NCBI GenBank assembly: GCA_054601695.1
Contig: BAAHQB010000029.1
Span: forward strand, 806,001 to 870,000
From: Amorphochlora amoebiformis
Taxonomy: Eukaryota; Cercozoa; Chlorarachniophyceae
Length of the DNA stretch: 64,000 nt
Reading direction: 5' to 3'
Every line of letters begins with the position of its first letter. The stretch's first letter is position 1. This document shows positions 1-47,475 of this stretch, one piece after another. A program made the position numbers and the translations under genes. The notes beneath the pieces were generated by a model. It was not told the origin of the DNA. It searched no databases and worked only from the letters and a program-made list of their open reading frames with translations.

Positions 1-35
1 TAAAGGATAATTTCGATCAATGATTTGAGACCTAC

Positions 36-275
36 CAGCCTCCTTTTCATTAGTTTACTCTTCAACTCAGCCAACTCCGCACTGAAATTAAAATTATTCA
101 TCACTAAGTGAATTTCTGGAAGGTGCGACAGGACATATGGAACATGTGCTGTTTAGATCGCCGGTCTGTCGAAAAGATACCATCTGCGAGCGGTTACTGG
201 ACATGGGGCCTTAATTCTAGTGAGGATTTGTGAAAAGATTGACTTACTTATGTTCTTCAGGGGATGCTTTGGGAT
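36..275 (-). CDS. Possible exons of an unidentified gene, running off the left edge
   Basis: On the minus strand an exon at 248-275 (reads IPKHPLKNI) has a good acceptor (tcccag) and a consensus gtaagt donor. A second stretch starting at 183 after gcag continues in the compatible phase (NGIFSTDRRSKQH). A third ends at 36 before gtaggt and reads AELAELKSKLMKRRL, a charged helical stretch. The junction between the second and third pieces is unclear, because the obvious intron would be only 23 nt. I do not recognise the family. The region is far less TA-rich than the adjoining intron-like DNA, which favours coding sequence, but short exon calls like these can be chance. Confidence 0.3.
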
Positions 276-409
276 CTGGGAATAAGAAAGAAATTCAGTG
301 CATGAATCAGGATATATACATCAATATAGATGGATCTACTTAGGAGGTCTGAAACTATGGATAAACATTCACATGTGTACACGCACATATTCACAAATAA
401 ATAACTTTA

Positions 410-478
<69 letters not shown>

Positions 479-532
479 ATATATATATATATGTATACAT
501 ATATATATATATGTACCTATACATACATATAC

Positions 533-614
<82 letters not shown>

Positions 615-740
615 TTATAAGAAATATACATATAACGGTATATATCTACGTATACAGAGATGTAAACTTTGATCGCTGAGAATACAGATATTCGTTTACG
701 TGTATACAAACATATATATATATATATGTATATGTATATA

Positions 741-780
<40 letters not shown>

Positions 781-795
781 GTATATATATATATA

Positions 796-959
<164 letters not shown>

Positions 960-1000
960 TATGTAGATACATACACATATACATATTAATACCTATATAT

Positions 1001-1042
<42 letters not shown>

Positions 1043-1078
1043 CACATACACATTATAATATACATATATATATATATA

Positions 1079-1153
<75 letters not shown>

Positions 1154-1276
1154 GTATATGTACATATCTATATAATACATAACATATATATATATATTAT
1201 ATGTAATATATTATATGTATATATATATATATATATTATAATACATGCATCCTTTTTCCTAACCAACGCACGCTAG

Positions 1277-1474
1277 GCTCAAGTGAACCCACGTGGTCCC
1301 CATACCAGATCTCCTGCCAAACCCACAAACGGGTTTCCCAACCTCATCTACAAAACCCAACACGTGTTATCACCAGATTTCTTATCTAAAGAAAGACGAG
1401 AAGCTCCAGTAGACTTATTTCCATGGGTAAAAGGATTGCTCGGAGCCTTGCTTGGATTACCTGATGCATCTTAG
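1277..1474 (+). CDS. Possible terminal exon of an unidentified gene
   Basis: After an acceptor-like cgctag the frame stays open for 65 codons and ends in TAG at 1472-1474. The translation is mixed and protein-like (begins AQVNPRGPHTRSP, ends LLGALLGLPDAS) with no low-complexity bias. No initiator ATG is in frame, so this would be a 3' exon of a gene whose earlier exons lie to the left. No family was recognised. A minus-strand gene across the same stretch is an alternative. Confidence 0.3.
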   Translation, partial: AQVNPRGPHTRSPAKPTNGFPNLIYKTQHVLSPDFLSKERREAPVDLFPWVKGLLGALLGLPDAS

Positions 1475-1731
1475 GTCAGATCATACGACATAAAAGCTTG
1501 ATATCCGCACCTCGACTATTGAGTATGACTATACGGTTTTTCGTCGGATTGAATGGCAAAGCGTTGGGATTCAACCTGAAATCATGTTCAATAACATCGG
1601 TTGGCTATTCGGAAAGTACAGTTATCCGCGTTGCTACTCACTGAGGTCTCAATGTGCTTCTCCCTGTTCCACTTAGTGCCTTCGAAGTCAATATTCTCCT
1701 CGCTCCGGTTCCTCCAGTCCCTCCACTTCCT

Positions 1732-2307
1732 CTAGCTGACTCGGACGTCTTGTGGCTCATAGGGCCTATTCGAAAGCGCACCATTCTTGACATCTACTTG
1801 TCTATTTAACCCAGCAATCGCAACCGTATATTTCCTTACATATTCTTGGACCTTTCTAGGAACAGTGAAACCCGATTCCTCTTGTGAAGACAGAAAGATG
1901 GCCGAGGAGGTGTTTGCGCGCAGACGAGTTTTGTGATCAGCGGCTGTATCACGCACGTGTATGTGACTGGGCATGATGTCACGACCCTTTTACACCTCTC
2001 CCGATCTTTTAAATCCGAGATAGGCACGTGTCCCGATGGCGGCTAGGACTCTCGGCAAGGTTTGTACTCAACAGTAGTAATTGACCATATGGGGGGAAAC
2101 AGGTATGTAAAAAGCGATGGATCACAGTATATTCTGGAAGTTTCTCCTGGTTTTAAGATAAAAAATGTATCCGAAGGCGGGAGGGGGATTGGAAATGACG
2201 CGTTGCGCGTCACGGGTCAATAAACAAACACTCGAATAGCCCATATGACTGCTTTCACGGTCCACAAACACAGTTTCAGCATCAAAATTATGGGTATACA
2301 TGTTCAT
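1732..2307 (-). CDS. Two unidentified minus-strand reading frames
   Basis: An 80-codon frame at 1974-1732 (starts MPSHIHVRDTAADHKTR, ends QDVRVS, TAG) and a 61-codon frame at 2307-2122 (starts MNMYTHNFDAETVFVD, TGA) lie in non-repetitive DNA of balanced composition. A further open stretch reading AAIGTRAYLGFKRSGE lies between them (about 2040-1993). They could be exons of one gene, but I could not find splice junctions that join them in phase and I do not recognise the protein. Open length alone is weak evidence in a region of this composition. Confidence 0.25.
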
Positions 2308-2676
2308 TTGCCATGAATCGTGATATACACGTTTACACGGCCGATATATCCTCCCGCGGCTTTCAGAACCGTCGGAGAAGCCCTTCTCACAGTTCCCTTC
2401 TCTCTCGTTCTCGCTCTCAGTACCTCTCCGTCCTCCTCTAAGTGTTTTTCCTTCTACACCGCCTTTCTTCTCAGTTTATCTCCCGCCACCTCTTGCTCTC
2501 TCTCTTCCTATCTCCCTTTCTCCATATCTCTCCCACTTGTCCCGTAAGGCCGAACACCTAACCCTAACCGTGACCTTAAAGCTAATCTCGATCGAATATC
2601 ATCGATGTCCAATACTGCTGTGTTTGGATACCTGTATTTTTTTGTCCACCCTGGATGAGGTTTATTCATTTATTAT

Positions 2677-2779
<103 letters not shown>

Positions 2780-2866
2780 TATATTTTATTTTATACCGAA
2801 CATGTTACCGATGCCCATCGGACTATATATATATATATTGTATATATATATATATACATTAATATA

Positions 2867-2906
<40 letters not shown>

Positions 2907-2910
2907 GTAC

Positions 2911-2981
<71 letters not shown>

Positions 2982-2987
2982 TATATA

Positions 2988-3066
<79 letters not shown>

Positions 3067-3073
3067 ATATCTA

Positions 3074-3150
<77 letters not shown>

Positions 3151-3161
3151 ATGTATACATT

Positions 3162-3238
<77 letters not shown>

Positions 3239-3298
3239 CATTCATATACACAAACATAAAATACTAAAAGACATCCTGCACTAAGCCGATATGAGTCC

Positions 3299-16222
<12,924 letters not shown>

Positions 16223-16525
16223 GTAACATGTTACCTTCATGTGTATGCATGCATAACACGTGCGTATGACACGTGCGCATGCATATGACACGTGCACACG
16301 TGCGTATGACACGTGCGCATGCATATGACACGTGTGCATACATATGACACGTGCACACGTGCGTATGACACGTGCGCATGATATGACACGTGCACACGTG
16401 CGTATGACACGTGCGCATGCATATGACACGTGCGCACGCATGTGACACGTGCATGTGTATGTGTGACTTGCGCATATGTATATGTGTGACATGTCCGTGA
16501 GTTTGTGTTACACGTGCGTATGTAT
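16223..16525. repeat. CACGTG-rich minisatellite after methyltransferase exon 16
   Basis: Imperfect units of about 18-20 and 38 bp (tatgacacgtgcgcatgca and relatives) start a few bases past the donor at 16223. Each unit carries a CACGTG or ACACGTGC palindrome and alternating purine-pyrimidine steps (gcgcatgcatatg), a composition that can form Z-DNA. Overlapping His/Cys/Thr-rich open frames on the minus strand are by-products of the repeat. Confidence 0.85.
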
Positions 16526-17336
16526 CTTTGTGGCATGTTACCCTTTTGTTGCATGGAACATGCACTTGTGTGTAGTTCCAACCATTTTTTTCTATGTATG
16601 TGTTTTTAGTTCAATTTATCTTTCTACATATATATATATATATAAAATATATATATAATATGTATATATATATATATATCATATATATGCATATATGCAT
16701 AGTTGTTACGCACGGTATGTGAAAATATTGTACATTATACTCTAACTCAAGAATATACACCAATGTTACTATACTACATATGTATAGAATACTTGGGCAC
16801 ATTTTGTATAACAAGAAGACATCCATACACAGGACGCGTGTCGTGATGTGGCCTTACTGAGACAAATTCAAGAGCTAGTAATATTGTAGACCATAGACTG
16901 GAAAATTCAATCTCAAACATTGTAGGAAAGACATAGACGCATAAACTTTGCAATTCGCACAATTGTTACTAATATTACGCATGACAATAACTATTATCTC
17001 GATTCAGTAAAGGACTACATGCTGTACGTACTGGACACTATATCAGTGTATGTACCCCATCGCATTGTCGATGCCGGCTAGATCGGTGCCATGAAATTCT
17101 GTGAAAGTTTTAGTCCAATTCCTAGAATTCACGGCATAACGAATTCAAACGGTCTGGTAGTTTGTAATTATATCATTGATAAAGTGGCACGACTAAAACT
17201 GAGTCAAGACTAAACTGACAATGACTCTAGATCTAAACTCATACTAAAAAAAAAATAGTCGTATTGAGAAATCTTGACCCATCGAAGACTTATTGATATT
17301 GGACGATTTTACCTAGTTTTTAGAATATGAAGAAAT

Positions 17337-34533
<17,197 letters not shown>

Positions 34534-35887
34534 GAGTGACCGGGATGGATTTTACAGCGGTATTTCTGAAACGATATTTTTGGAGGTTTCAGATTAACCC
34601 TCTAATATCTCGAAATAATATTAGTATTGGTGGTACTAATAGTAGTAAAGGTCTGGATATTATTAAGGGGTTGAACCATACATTCATCTCAACCGAAACT
34701 GTACAATATTAGTTATATAATGATTGAATTATAATAATAATTCTGAGTATATTACAATGTATATATATATATATATATACTGTACATGTACTAGAATGTA
34801 ATACTTTGTTTTTTACTCGAAAGTGCACTCAAAAATAAGAACACTTATTGTTGAAATTTATCATTCTGATTCATTCATGTCAATATACATGTACATACAT
34901 CTACATGTACATGTATATTTATGTAATATATGTACTCATATGAAGCTGTACATTTAACTATATACCAATCAAAGGCGGTGTTTGTACTTAGTGCCTAGTC
35001 TTCTCTTGAATCTAATGCCATATCCGCAAACACTAGCAAATTCATCAATTTAGATATAAATTATATAATAGTTATCGTAGTGTTGTATGATCAATGTTTA
35101 ATTAAGTTACTACAGGCTAGCAAATTCATAAATTTAATCATAAACAATAGTTATCGTAGTATGATCTAGAATTACCCAGAGCTAGTACTAGTAGTAGCCT
35201 AGTACTACAGACTAGGCTAGTAGGTAGGTTACTACTAGTACAGTAGCTAGAGTAGTACTAGGTTACTCTAGTACTCTAGGTACTATCATTGATGATCCCT
35301 GTAACTAGAGTAAGTCTAGTAAGTACTTACTAGCTTAGTAGCCTTTTCTTGAACCCCGGAAGTTGGCCGGAACCCCTAGCTAGATTCAATGAATTGCAAA
35401 GATCTAAGAACTGGCTAGACTGGCAATTGGAGGCATACTCTAGATACTCTAGATACTAGGCATAATTCTATCTAGCTAGATTAGTATATATACTAAGAGT
35501 ACCAAGCCAAGGACAGGCTAGTCAAGAAGTAATAACTAGATAATTTTTCATCTACCGTGTCACGTGACATGTAGCTCGGCTGATCTATAGATCATGATAC
35601 TTAGGCTGGGTCTAGAGAATAGAGCTAGAGCTAGTAGAGAACGCCAGCACACTTCCAGCAACATGTACTAGAACTACTCTACTAGAACACTGTTAATGAG
35701 CTCGATTACTTAAGAAATTCTTAAGTTACCACTAGACCAGATATATACTGGATATAATATCATATTAATATGCAAACAATATCTAGAATATAGCTAGTGT
35801 TGACAAACATTGACAGATACAATCTTTGGTCATAATCGATCAACAAGTTAACGCTGCTAAGGCACCCGAACACATAACCAGCTTGAC
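34534..35887. other. Spacer between UGT start and BAR-SH3 stop, with CTAG-rich block
   Basis: The first part (34534-35090) is unremarkable AT-rich sequence that should hold the UGT promoter. From about 35160 to 35660 the sequence is dominated by CTAG, TAGTA and TACTAG words (ctagtactctaggtactatc, gtagctagagtagtactagg), so it is almost a patchwork of the CTAG palindrome. I see no reading frame of note. Confidence 0.7.
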
Positions 35888-39247
<3,360 letters not shown>

Positions 39248-39374
39248 GGGTTAAAACACCTCGGCGTCAGTCCCCCATGCCTCTGAACCACGTTTGGATG
39301 AGCCGAAATTTAACTCTTCGGAGCCCAATAGATTCCGGACAGCCTGATCGGTACGTGGTTTGAGGCGACTGCCC
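39248..39374. promoter_or_regulatory. Short bidirectional promoter interval
   Basis: Only 127 bp separate the start codons of the divergent BAR-SH3 (minus) and SLC10A7 (plus) genes. The interval has mixed composition (about half G+C by eye), no TA microsatellite and no obvious TATA box. Both 5' untranslated regions and the core promoter elements must lie here or overlap the coding starts, unless there are upstream non-coding exons. Confidence 0.6.
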
Positions 39375-40582
39375 ATGGCGACCGACAAAGTGTCGCAGAA
39401 ATGGATGTCGTGTACCACACTCACCCTCAAAGGTTTGTCGAATAAGGCTGCGAGGAACTGGTTCATCATCGCAGTGGTTTTAGCGATTTTTGCGGCCAAA
39501 GCAGCGCCGTGGATCGGGAGGAAAGTGAGTGCTAAGGGATCCCTCGCTGGAGTTCATGAAAATGAACCAGAGGGGTACAGCAAAGGAAAATCTTACGCTT
39601 ACTAACTATACGTAGGGCGGACTTCTGAAGCCGAGTGTTACAGTCAAGCTGGCGGTGGCGGCCATATTTTTAATCATCGGGCTCTCCCTCAAAACCAAGT
39701 AAATATCGAGATGATCACAAGGGGTTGGCATCAAGGATTCGATATTTAAACCGTTGTATTTAATCTTTTCCAGGACCCTGAGGGACACCTTCTTCCAGTG
39801 GCATATTCACGCTACGGTAAGTCGTGATGACGTGACATATGTAGATACTTCGTGCCATGTCTTCATGCTGTCCGACCAAACCCTTTCTCCCGCGGATGTC
39901 AAGCTATGTCCTCATTGATTGTTTTCGTCTCAGGTCCAGTTGTTCAGCCTTCTGTTGACGCCTTTAGTGATGTGCACCTTCGCCAACGCATTAGAAGCAA
40001 TTGCGGAGGCTGTCCTATCAGTAAATGTTTTCCCCCTCTCCTATCCTCTTCTGTACTGCGTATCCACTCTTATTCTCCTGTGTCTCCCTTCTATTCAGGC
40101 CTCCCGTTCCTCTCTCACTCAGATATCCATTTCTTATCACCTATTTGTGTGAACGAGCAGGAAGGCAGCGATGTGCTCAATGCGATTGTGTCTCTGTTGG
40201 AGGGTGTCAAAGTCCTGTCCTGCATGGTATGGTACCTCAACATATCTCAACATCAAAGTCTTGGGACCTGCTACTCGAGTGGGTCTTCCGTATTTATCCT
40301 GCCTTTACCCTACTTTGAACCCTTCAGCCTTCTCCTGTATCGAGCGCAGTGATCTTGACGAAAGCCGTTGGTGGGAATGAGGCCGCCGCAGTTTTTAACT
40401 CAACTCTAGGCTCATTCCTTGGTATGTTGGGGATAATGTCTTAGGTTCGCAAAGAGACTTGGGGATTTTGGGGACCTTCGGTAGTTATTTAGTGGAGGTG
40501 CTCCATGGAGGGTTGAGGGTGGGAGTAGTTAGTAAAGGGGTTTCATATCTGGTTTTAATATACCGTTTACATTTCAATATGC

Positions 40583-40613
<31 letters not shown>

Positions 40614-40891
40614 TACATGTGTGTTGCATGCTCGAGCGTGCGTTAATGTTTTTAGATTTTTTGCGCGTGTACGAGAGGTTTTACTAAATAATAAACATCT
40701 ACATTACACAGGTGTAGTTATAACTCCTCTGATGCTGCTGAACATCACGGGTGCGAACGCTGAGGTTTGTGCTTTTCCCTGTGAATAGTAAAGTACACGT
40801 ATTTATATAAATAGTTGGATATAATATGTCGATTGTATCCCCTCATTCCCGTCCTCACTAAACGCAACTGAGAGCTTATTGGATATGTAAC

Positions 40892-40947
<56 letters not shown>

Positions 40948-41146
40948 CTATATGTATATGAATATATGATTATACATATGTATATTATATAAGTATATAT
41001 ATATATATATATAATATATTTGTGTACATATTATACAATGCTTCTTCCCCTTGATAACTAAATCTTATTAGGTGCCTATTCTGTCTATGTTCCGAGGGTT
41101 AGGCTTACAGATAATCATGCCTATATTCATCGGCCAGGTTGATCTC

Positions 41147-41202
<56 letters not shown>

Positions 41203-41230
41203 CGGGTAGTTTATATAAAATAGATATATA

Positions 41231-41267
<37 letters not shown>

Positions 41268-41359
41268 CGAAATTAAACAAATGTATCTGTATGTACATAT
41301 TACACGTATATACTAGTATATATACGTATAATGTATATGTCTGTAAATATTATACATAC

Positions 41360-41402
<43 letters not shown>

Positions 41403-41417
41403 TCGTATAAAATATAT

Positions 41418-41486
<69 letters not shown>

Positions 41487-41572
41487 TACATATATATAAA
41501 TATACATATATATAATTACATATAAATATACATATATATAATTACACACTATATATATACACATATATATAA

Positions 41573-41603
<31 letters not shown>

Positions 41604-41859
41604 CATATATATGTATATATACATATATATAATATACATATATATATATGTAATCTCTGAGTGTAAGCAAGTAGACATATACGTATCTGAGCGCAACTAT
41701 TCATACGTACTTAGCGCAATTAGTTATATACTAAGCAGAATTAGTCATACATACCCTTCTTACTGTATATTCAGGGTATAAGAACAGTTGCATTTACTGA
41801 CCTGGACAAGCACCTTAAGCGCTTTTCCGTGTCGAAAATTAGCAGTGGTAGTATATGTA

Positions 41860-41947
<88 letters not shown>

Positions 41948-41949
41948 CA

Positions 41950-41984
<35 letters not shown>

Positions 41985-42025
41985 CATATAAATATATTAT
42001 ATAATTTACATATGTATAGATTTAC

Positions 42026-42062
<37 letters not shown>

Positions 42063-42076
42063 ATTTGTATATGTAA

Positions 42077-42139
<63 letters not shown>

Positions 42140-42506
42140 TATGTATGTATGTACATACATGTGTGTGTACGTTCCTCACTCTCCCTCTTTTCTCTCCCTT
42201 CATCTTGCTTCTCTATCTTCCCTTATCTATCGTCCCCTATCTATCGTCCCTTTCTCTCTCTTCTAATCCTCTCTCTCTCTCTCTCTTCTAATCCTCTCTC
42301 TCTCTCTCTCTCTTTTCTTTCTCTCTCTCCTCTTCCTCTCTTTCCTCTTCCTCTTTTTCTGCTTTTCTCTCTTTTTTTTTTTTTTTCCTCTCCTCCCTCT
42401 CTTCTATGCACTATTCTTTCTTTAGTCTCTCTCTGTCTCTCTCTCTCTCTCTCTGTGTGTGTGTCCGTCTCTCTCTCTTAAGAATTATTCTTTCTCTCTT
42501 CTCTTC

Positions 42507-42537
<31 letters not shown>

Positions 42538-42912
42538 ACTCTCCTTCCCTCTCCTCTCTCTCTTCTCTCTTTCTCTCTTTGTCTCGTTTTCTCTTCTTTC
42601 TTTCTCTCTTTCCCTCTTCTCTCTCTCTCTCTTCGGTCTCTCTCTTCGGTCTCTCTCCTCTCACTCTCTCTCACTCTCTCTCTCTCTTCTCTCTCTCTTC
42701 TCTCTTCTCTCTCTCTTCTCTCTTCTCTCTCTCTTCTCTCTCTCTTCTCCTTCTCTCTCTCTTCTCCCTCTCTCTCTCTGTGCTCTTTCTCTCTCCTCTC
42801 TCTCTCTCTTCTCCCTCTTTCTCTTCTCTCTCCCTCTCTTCTCCTCTTCTTTCTCTCTCTGCTCTCTCTCTCTCTTCTCCCTCTCTCTCTCTCTCTACTC
42901 TCTCTCAGTGTG

Positions 42913-42943
<31 letters not shown>

Positions 42944-43281
42944 TTCTCTCTACGCTCTCACTCTCTCTCTCTTCTCTCTCTCTTCTCTCTTTCTCTCTAC
43001 GCTCTCACTCTCTCTCTTCTCTCTCTCTCTCTCTCTTCTCTCTCTGCTCTCTTCTCTCTCTGCTCTCTTCTCTCTCTGCTCTCTCGTTCTCTTTTCTCCC
43101 TCTCTCACCCCTCCCTCCTGACTCGTCAGTCGATCCCGTAACGCTAAATTTATCAACCCTTGCAGCGATTTTGGTATTAATTATTTACACCGTCTTCTGT
43201 GATACATTTTCGGGCAGCTTTGAGGTAACATTTACATGTATGGGGTATGCAGATATATATATATATATATGTATTTATATC

Positions 43282-43314
<33 letters not shown>

Positions 43315-43523
43315 TTATATAATAGATATATAAATGTTCATCCCCTCTGGTTACCAGTGCTTGGATGCTAATACTTATATCTATCTGAAAGGATATATGT
43401 ATATATGTATACATGTATTTACATAATATACATATATATATATATATATATCTAATATGTATGTTTCCGAGTGTGTGTGTTTTAAACGCGTATACAACAT
43501 ACATATTCACAATATACATTTAC

Positions 43524-43572
<49 letters not shown>

Positions 43573-44575
43573 CATATATACATATATAATATATTATATA
43601 TATCTATATATATACCTATATGTATATATACATATTATACATATATACATGTTATATATATATATATATACATAATATATTCTCAAATATCTTTCACCTA
43701 CCCTAAAATTCTTAAATTTATGTCCCCCAACCCTAAAATTCTCAAATTTCATTTTCAGAATTCTTTACTTCATTTTTTCAGATTCAGATGGAACTTTTAC
43801 TGGCACTAGTGCTCTTTCTTTTCCTCTCTATGGTCTGGACAATCACTTTTATTCACACCTTATTGAATCTAATTCAGTGGACTATATACCCTAACATATA
43901 CCCTAACATGCACTTATGCTCCGTCTTTTCCTCTCTATGGTCTGGACAATCACTTATATTCACACCTTATTGAATCTAATTCAGTGGAATATGTACCCTA
44001 ACATGCACTTATGCTCCTTCTTTTCCTCTCTATGGTCTGGACAATCACTTATATTCACACCTTATTGAATCTAATTCAATCACTTATATTTACAACTTAT
44101 TGAAACTAATCTTTGTGGTTTCTGCACCATTTGCATCTTTCGTATCTCTATGGTCTGGACAATCACTTATATTCACACCTTATTCAAACTAATTCAGTGG
44201 AATATGTACCCTAACATGCACTTATGCTCCTTCTTTTCCTCTCTATGGTCTGGACAATCACTTATATATTCACACCTTATTGAATCTAATTCAATCACTT
44301 ATATTTACAACTTATTGAAACTAATTTCTGTGATTTCTGCACCATTTGTATCTTTCGTATCTTACTATTACGAACTAGTGTATTTAAATGGAATATGTTA
44401 GGGTATATATCTTCATATCTTACTATAACGGACTAGTAATTTTTTTTTTTCTGGAATATTCTTAACTTGATTTCCTCGATCGTTTGATGTATTATATATA
44501 TATATATATATATACATATATACATATATATATATGTGTGTGTGTGCATCTATACTGTATGTATATATTACATAT

Positions 44576-44622
<47 letters not shown>

Positions 44623-44701
44623 CATATATATACATATATATATATAATGTATATATATATGTATGTATATATATTATATATACGTATAAGCATATATAAG
44701 C

Positions 44702-44755
<54 letters not shown>

Positions 44756-44847
44756 TTATATATATATATATATTTCAGGTATTCCTTATCGGACTGGTGT
44801 ATTGCGTTGCAAGTGCTGTGTTTCCCTATCTCACAAGATCAGATATG

Positions 44848-44884
<37 letters not shown>

Positions 44885-45036
44885 ATATATATAAATATCT
44901 AGATGTATCTCTTTATATACCCTATTTGAAGTATATACATATGGATATATATATATATATATAGATTATATATATATTTATATTTAACTATGATATGATA
45001 CTATAATCATACATATATATATATATATATATAAAT

Positions 45037-45072
<36 letters not shown>

Positions 45073-45154
45073 ATATATAGGTTGCAATAATGTTTTGTTC
45101 TACGCATAAATCGTTAACTCTAGGGATGCCGCTTCTCAAGATCTTATTTGGTAA

Positions 45155-45204
<50 letters not shown>

Positions 45205-45224
45205 CACATATACATACACACATA

Positions 45225-45263
<39 letters not shown>

Positions 45264-45284
45264 ATATTCACACACAATAGTGTG

Positions 45285-45324
<40 letters not shown>

Positions 45325-45331
45325 TACGTGT

Positions 45332-45364
<33 letters not shown>

Positions 45365-45434
45365 CATATACTGTATATATATATATGTTTATAAATACAT
45401 ATAGGTATTATTTAAATATATATACATATATATG

Positions 45435-45483
<49 letters not shown>

Positions 45484-45640
45484 GTATACAAATAGGTATA
45501 TAAATCCTCATGGTATATATTCTTTATACATGTATGCATATATATATATATATATATGTATATATATCTTTATTTATTACATACACATAATATATACACA
45601 TTTATATTATACATATAATGCATAAATATCTATAGTTTTT

Positions 45641-45696
<56 letters not shown>

Positions 45697-45757
45697 ATAC
45701 ACATTGATATATTAGGTGACTCATCTGAGATCTCAATAGCTGTAATCTCCATTCCTC

Positions 45758-45807
<50 letters not shown>

Positions 45808-46107
45808 ATACACATTGATATATTAGGTGACTCATCTGAGATCTCAATAGCTGTAATCTCCATTCCTCTTTTAATATATCACCCTCTCCAGGTTTCTTAT
45901 ATATAAATATAATATATAATATATAATATATAAATATATATATATATATATATGTATATATAATTTAATAAATACTATGTAAATATCACCCTCTCCAGGT
46001 TTCTTATATATAAATATAATATATATATATATATATTATATACATATATATACATATATATGTATATATATATATATACATACATATATTGTTTATATAT
46101 ATTATGC

Positions 46108-46149
<42 letters not shown>

Positions 46150-46276
46150 TATAATATACATATATATATATATATAATATATATATACATATATATATAT
46201 ATCTTTTGATTACACCTTCTTTAGATCCTCCTTGGAAGCTGTCTAGTAGCACCTTTGCAAAGGTATACATATATAC

Positions 46277-46330
<54 letters not shown>

Positions 46331-46508
46331 GTATGTATATATCTATATACGTCTTTGTGTGTGTATGTTTGTACTTATCAATGTATGTGTGCAATTATAC
46401 ATGCATATGTATATGTATGTATGTGTATATATACATTATATGTATGTATACACATGTGTATATATATATATATGTATGTAGATGTAGATATACTTATGTA
46501 TATCATTG

Positions 46509-46588
<80 letters not shown>

Positions 46589-46674
46589 CATATATTGTAA
46601 TATCTATATATTTATACATATCTAGTCCATTTATATCTACATATGTATGATACATATATACATATATACACATA

Positions 46675-46709
<35 letters not shown>

Positions 46710-46798
46710 TTAATATTTATATATAAAACATTATGCATATATTTATACATAGATGTATAAGTGATATAGATTCATATTTATATATTGTATTATACACC

Positions 46799-46837
<39 letters not shown>

Positions 46838-47028
46838 CATATATACATATATATATACATATATATACATATATATATATATTTACATATATATATATAT
46901 ATATGTATATAATTATATTGTATCCATCCGCATATGTGTATATGTATGTATTTATGTATATCTATACATATGTATATTTGTTTATTATGTACAGACATAT
47001 ATATACATGAACGTTTGCATATATATAC

Positions 47029-47075
<47 letters not shown>

Positions 47076-47126
47076 CATATACACATACACACACATATAC
47101 ATATACACACACATATATACATATAC

Positions 47127-47158
<32 letters not shown>

Positions 47159-47276
47159 ATATCAATACATATATATATATATATATATATATACATACAT
47201 ATGTATGTATGTGTATATATATGTATGTATGTATGTATGTATATGCACATGTGCATGTGTACACACACATATACAC

Positions 47277-47322
<46 letters not shown>

Positions 47323-47334
47323 AATATATATATA

Positions 47335-47423
<89 letters not shown>

Positions 47424-47429
47424 ATATAA

Positions 47430-47475
<46 letters not shown>

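Noticed and set aside
39251-39499. 82-codon minus-strand frame over the SLC10A7 first exon
   Set aside because: Antisense shadow of SLC10A7 exon 1 and the promoter interval.
42077-43308. Ser/Leu/Phe-rich plus-strand frames up to 300 codons, and similar frames at 11887-12595, 20762-21193, 25144-25670, 48526-49086 and 56570-57489
   Set aside because: Pure C/T tracts encode only S, L, F and P. These lie in introns of well-supported genes.
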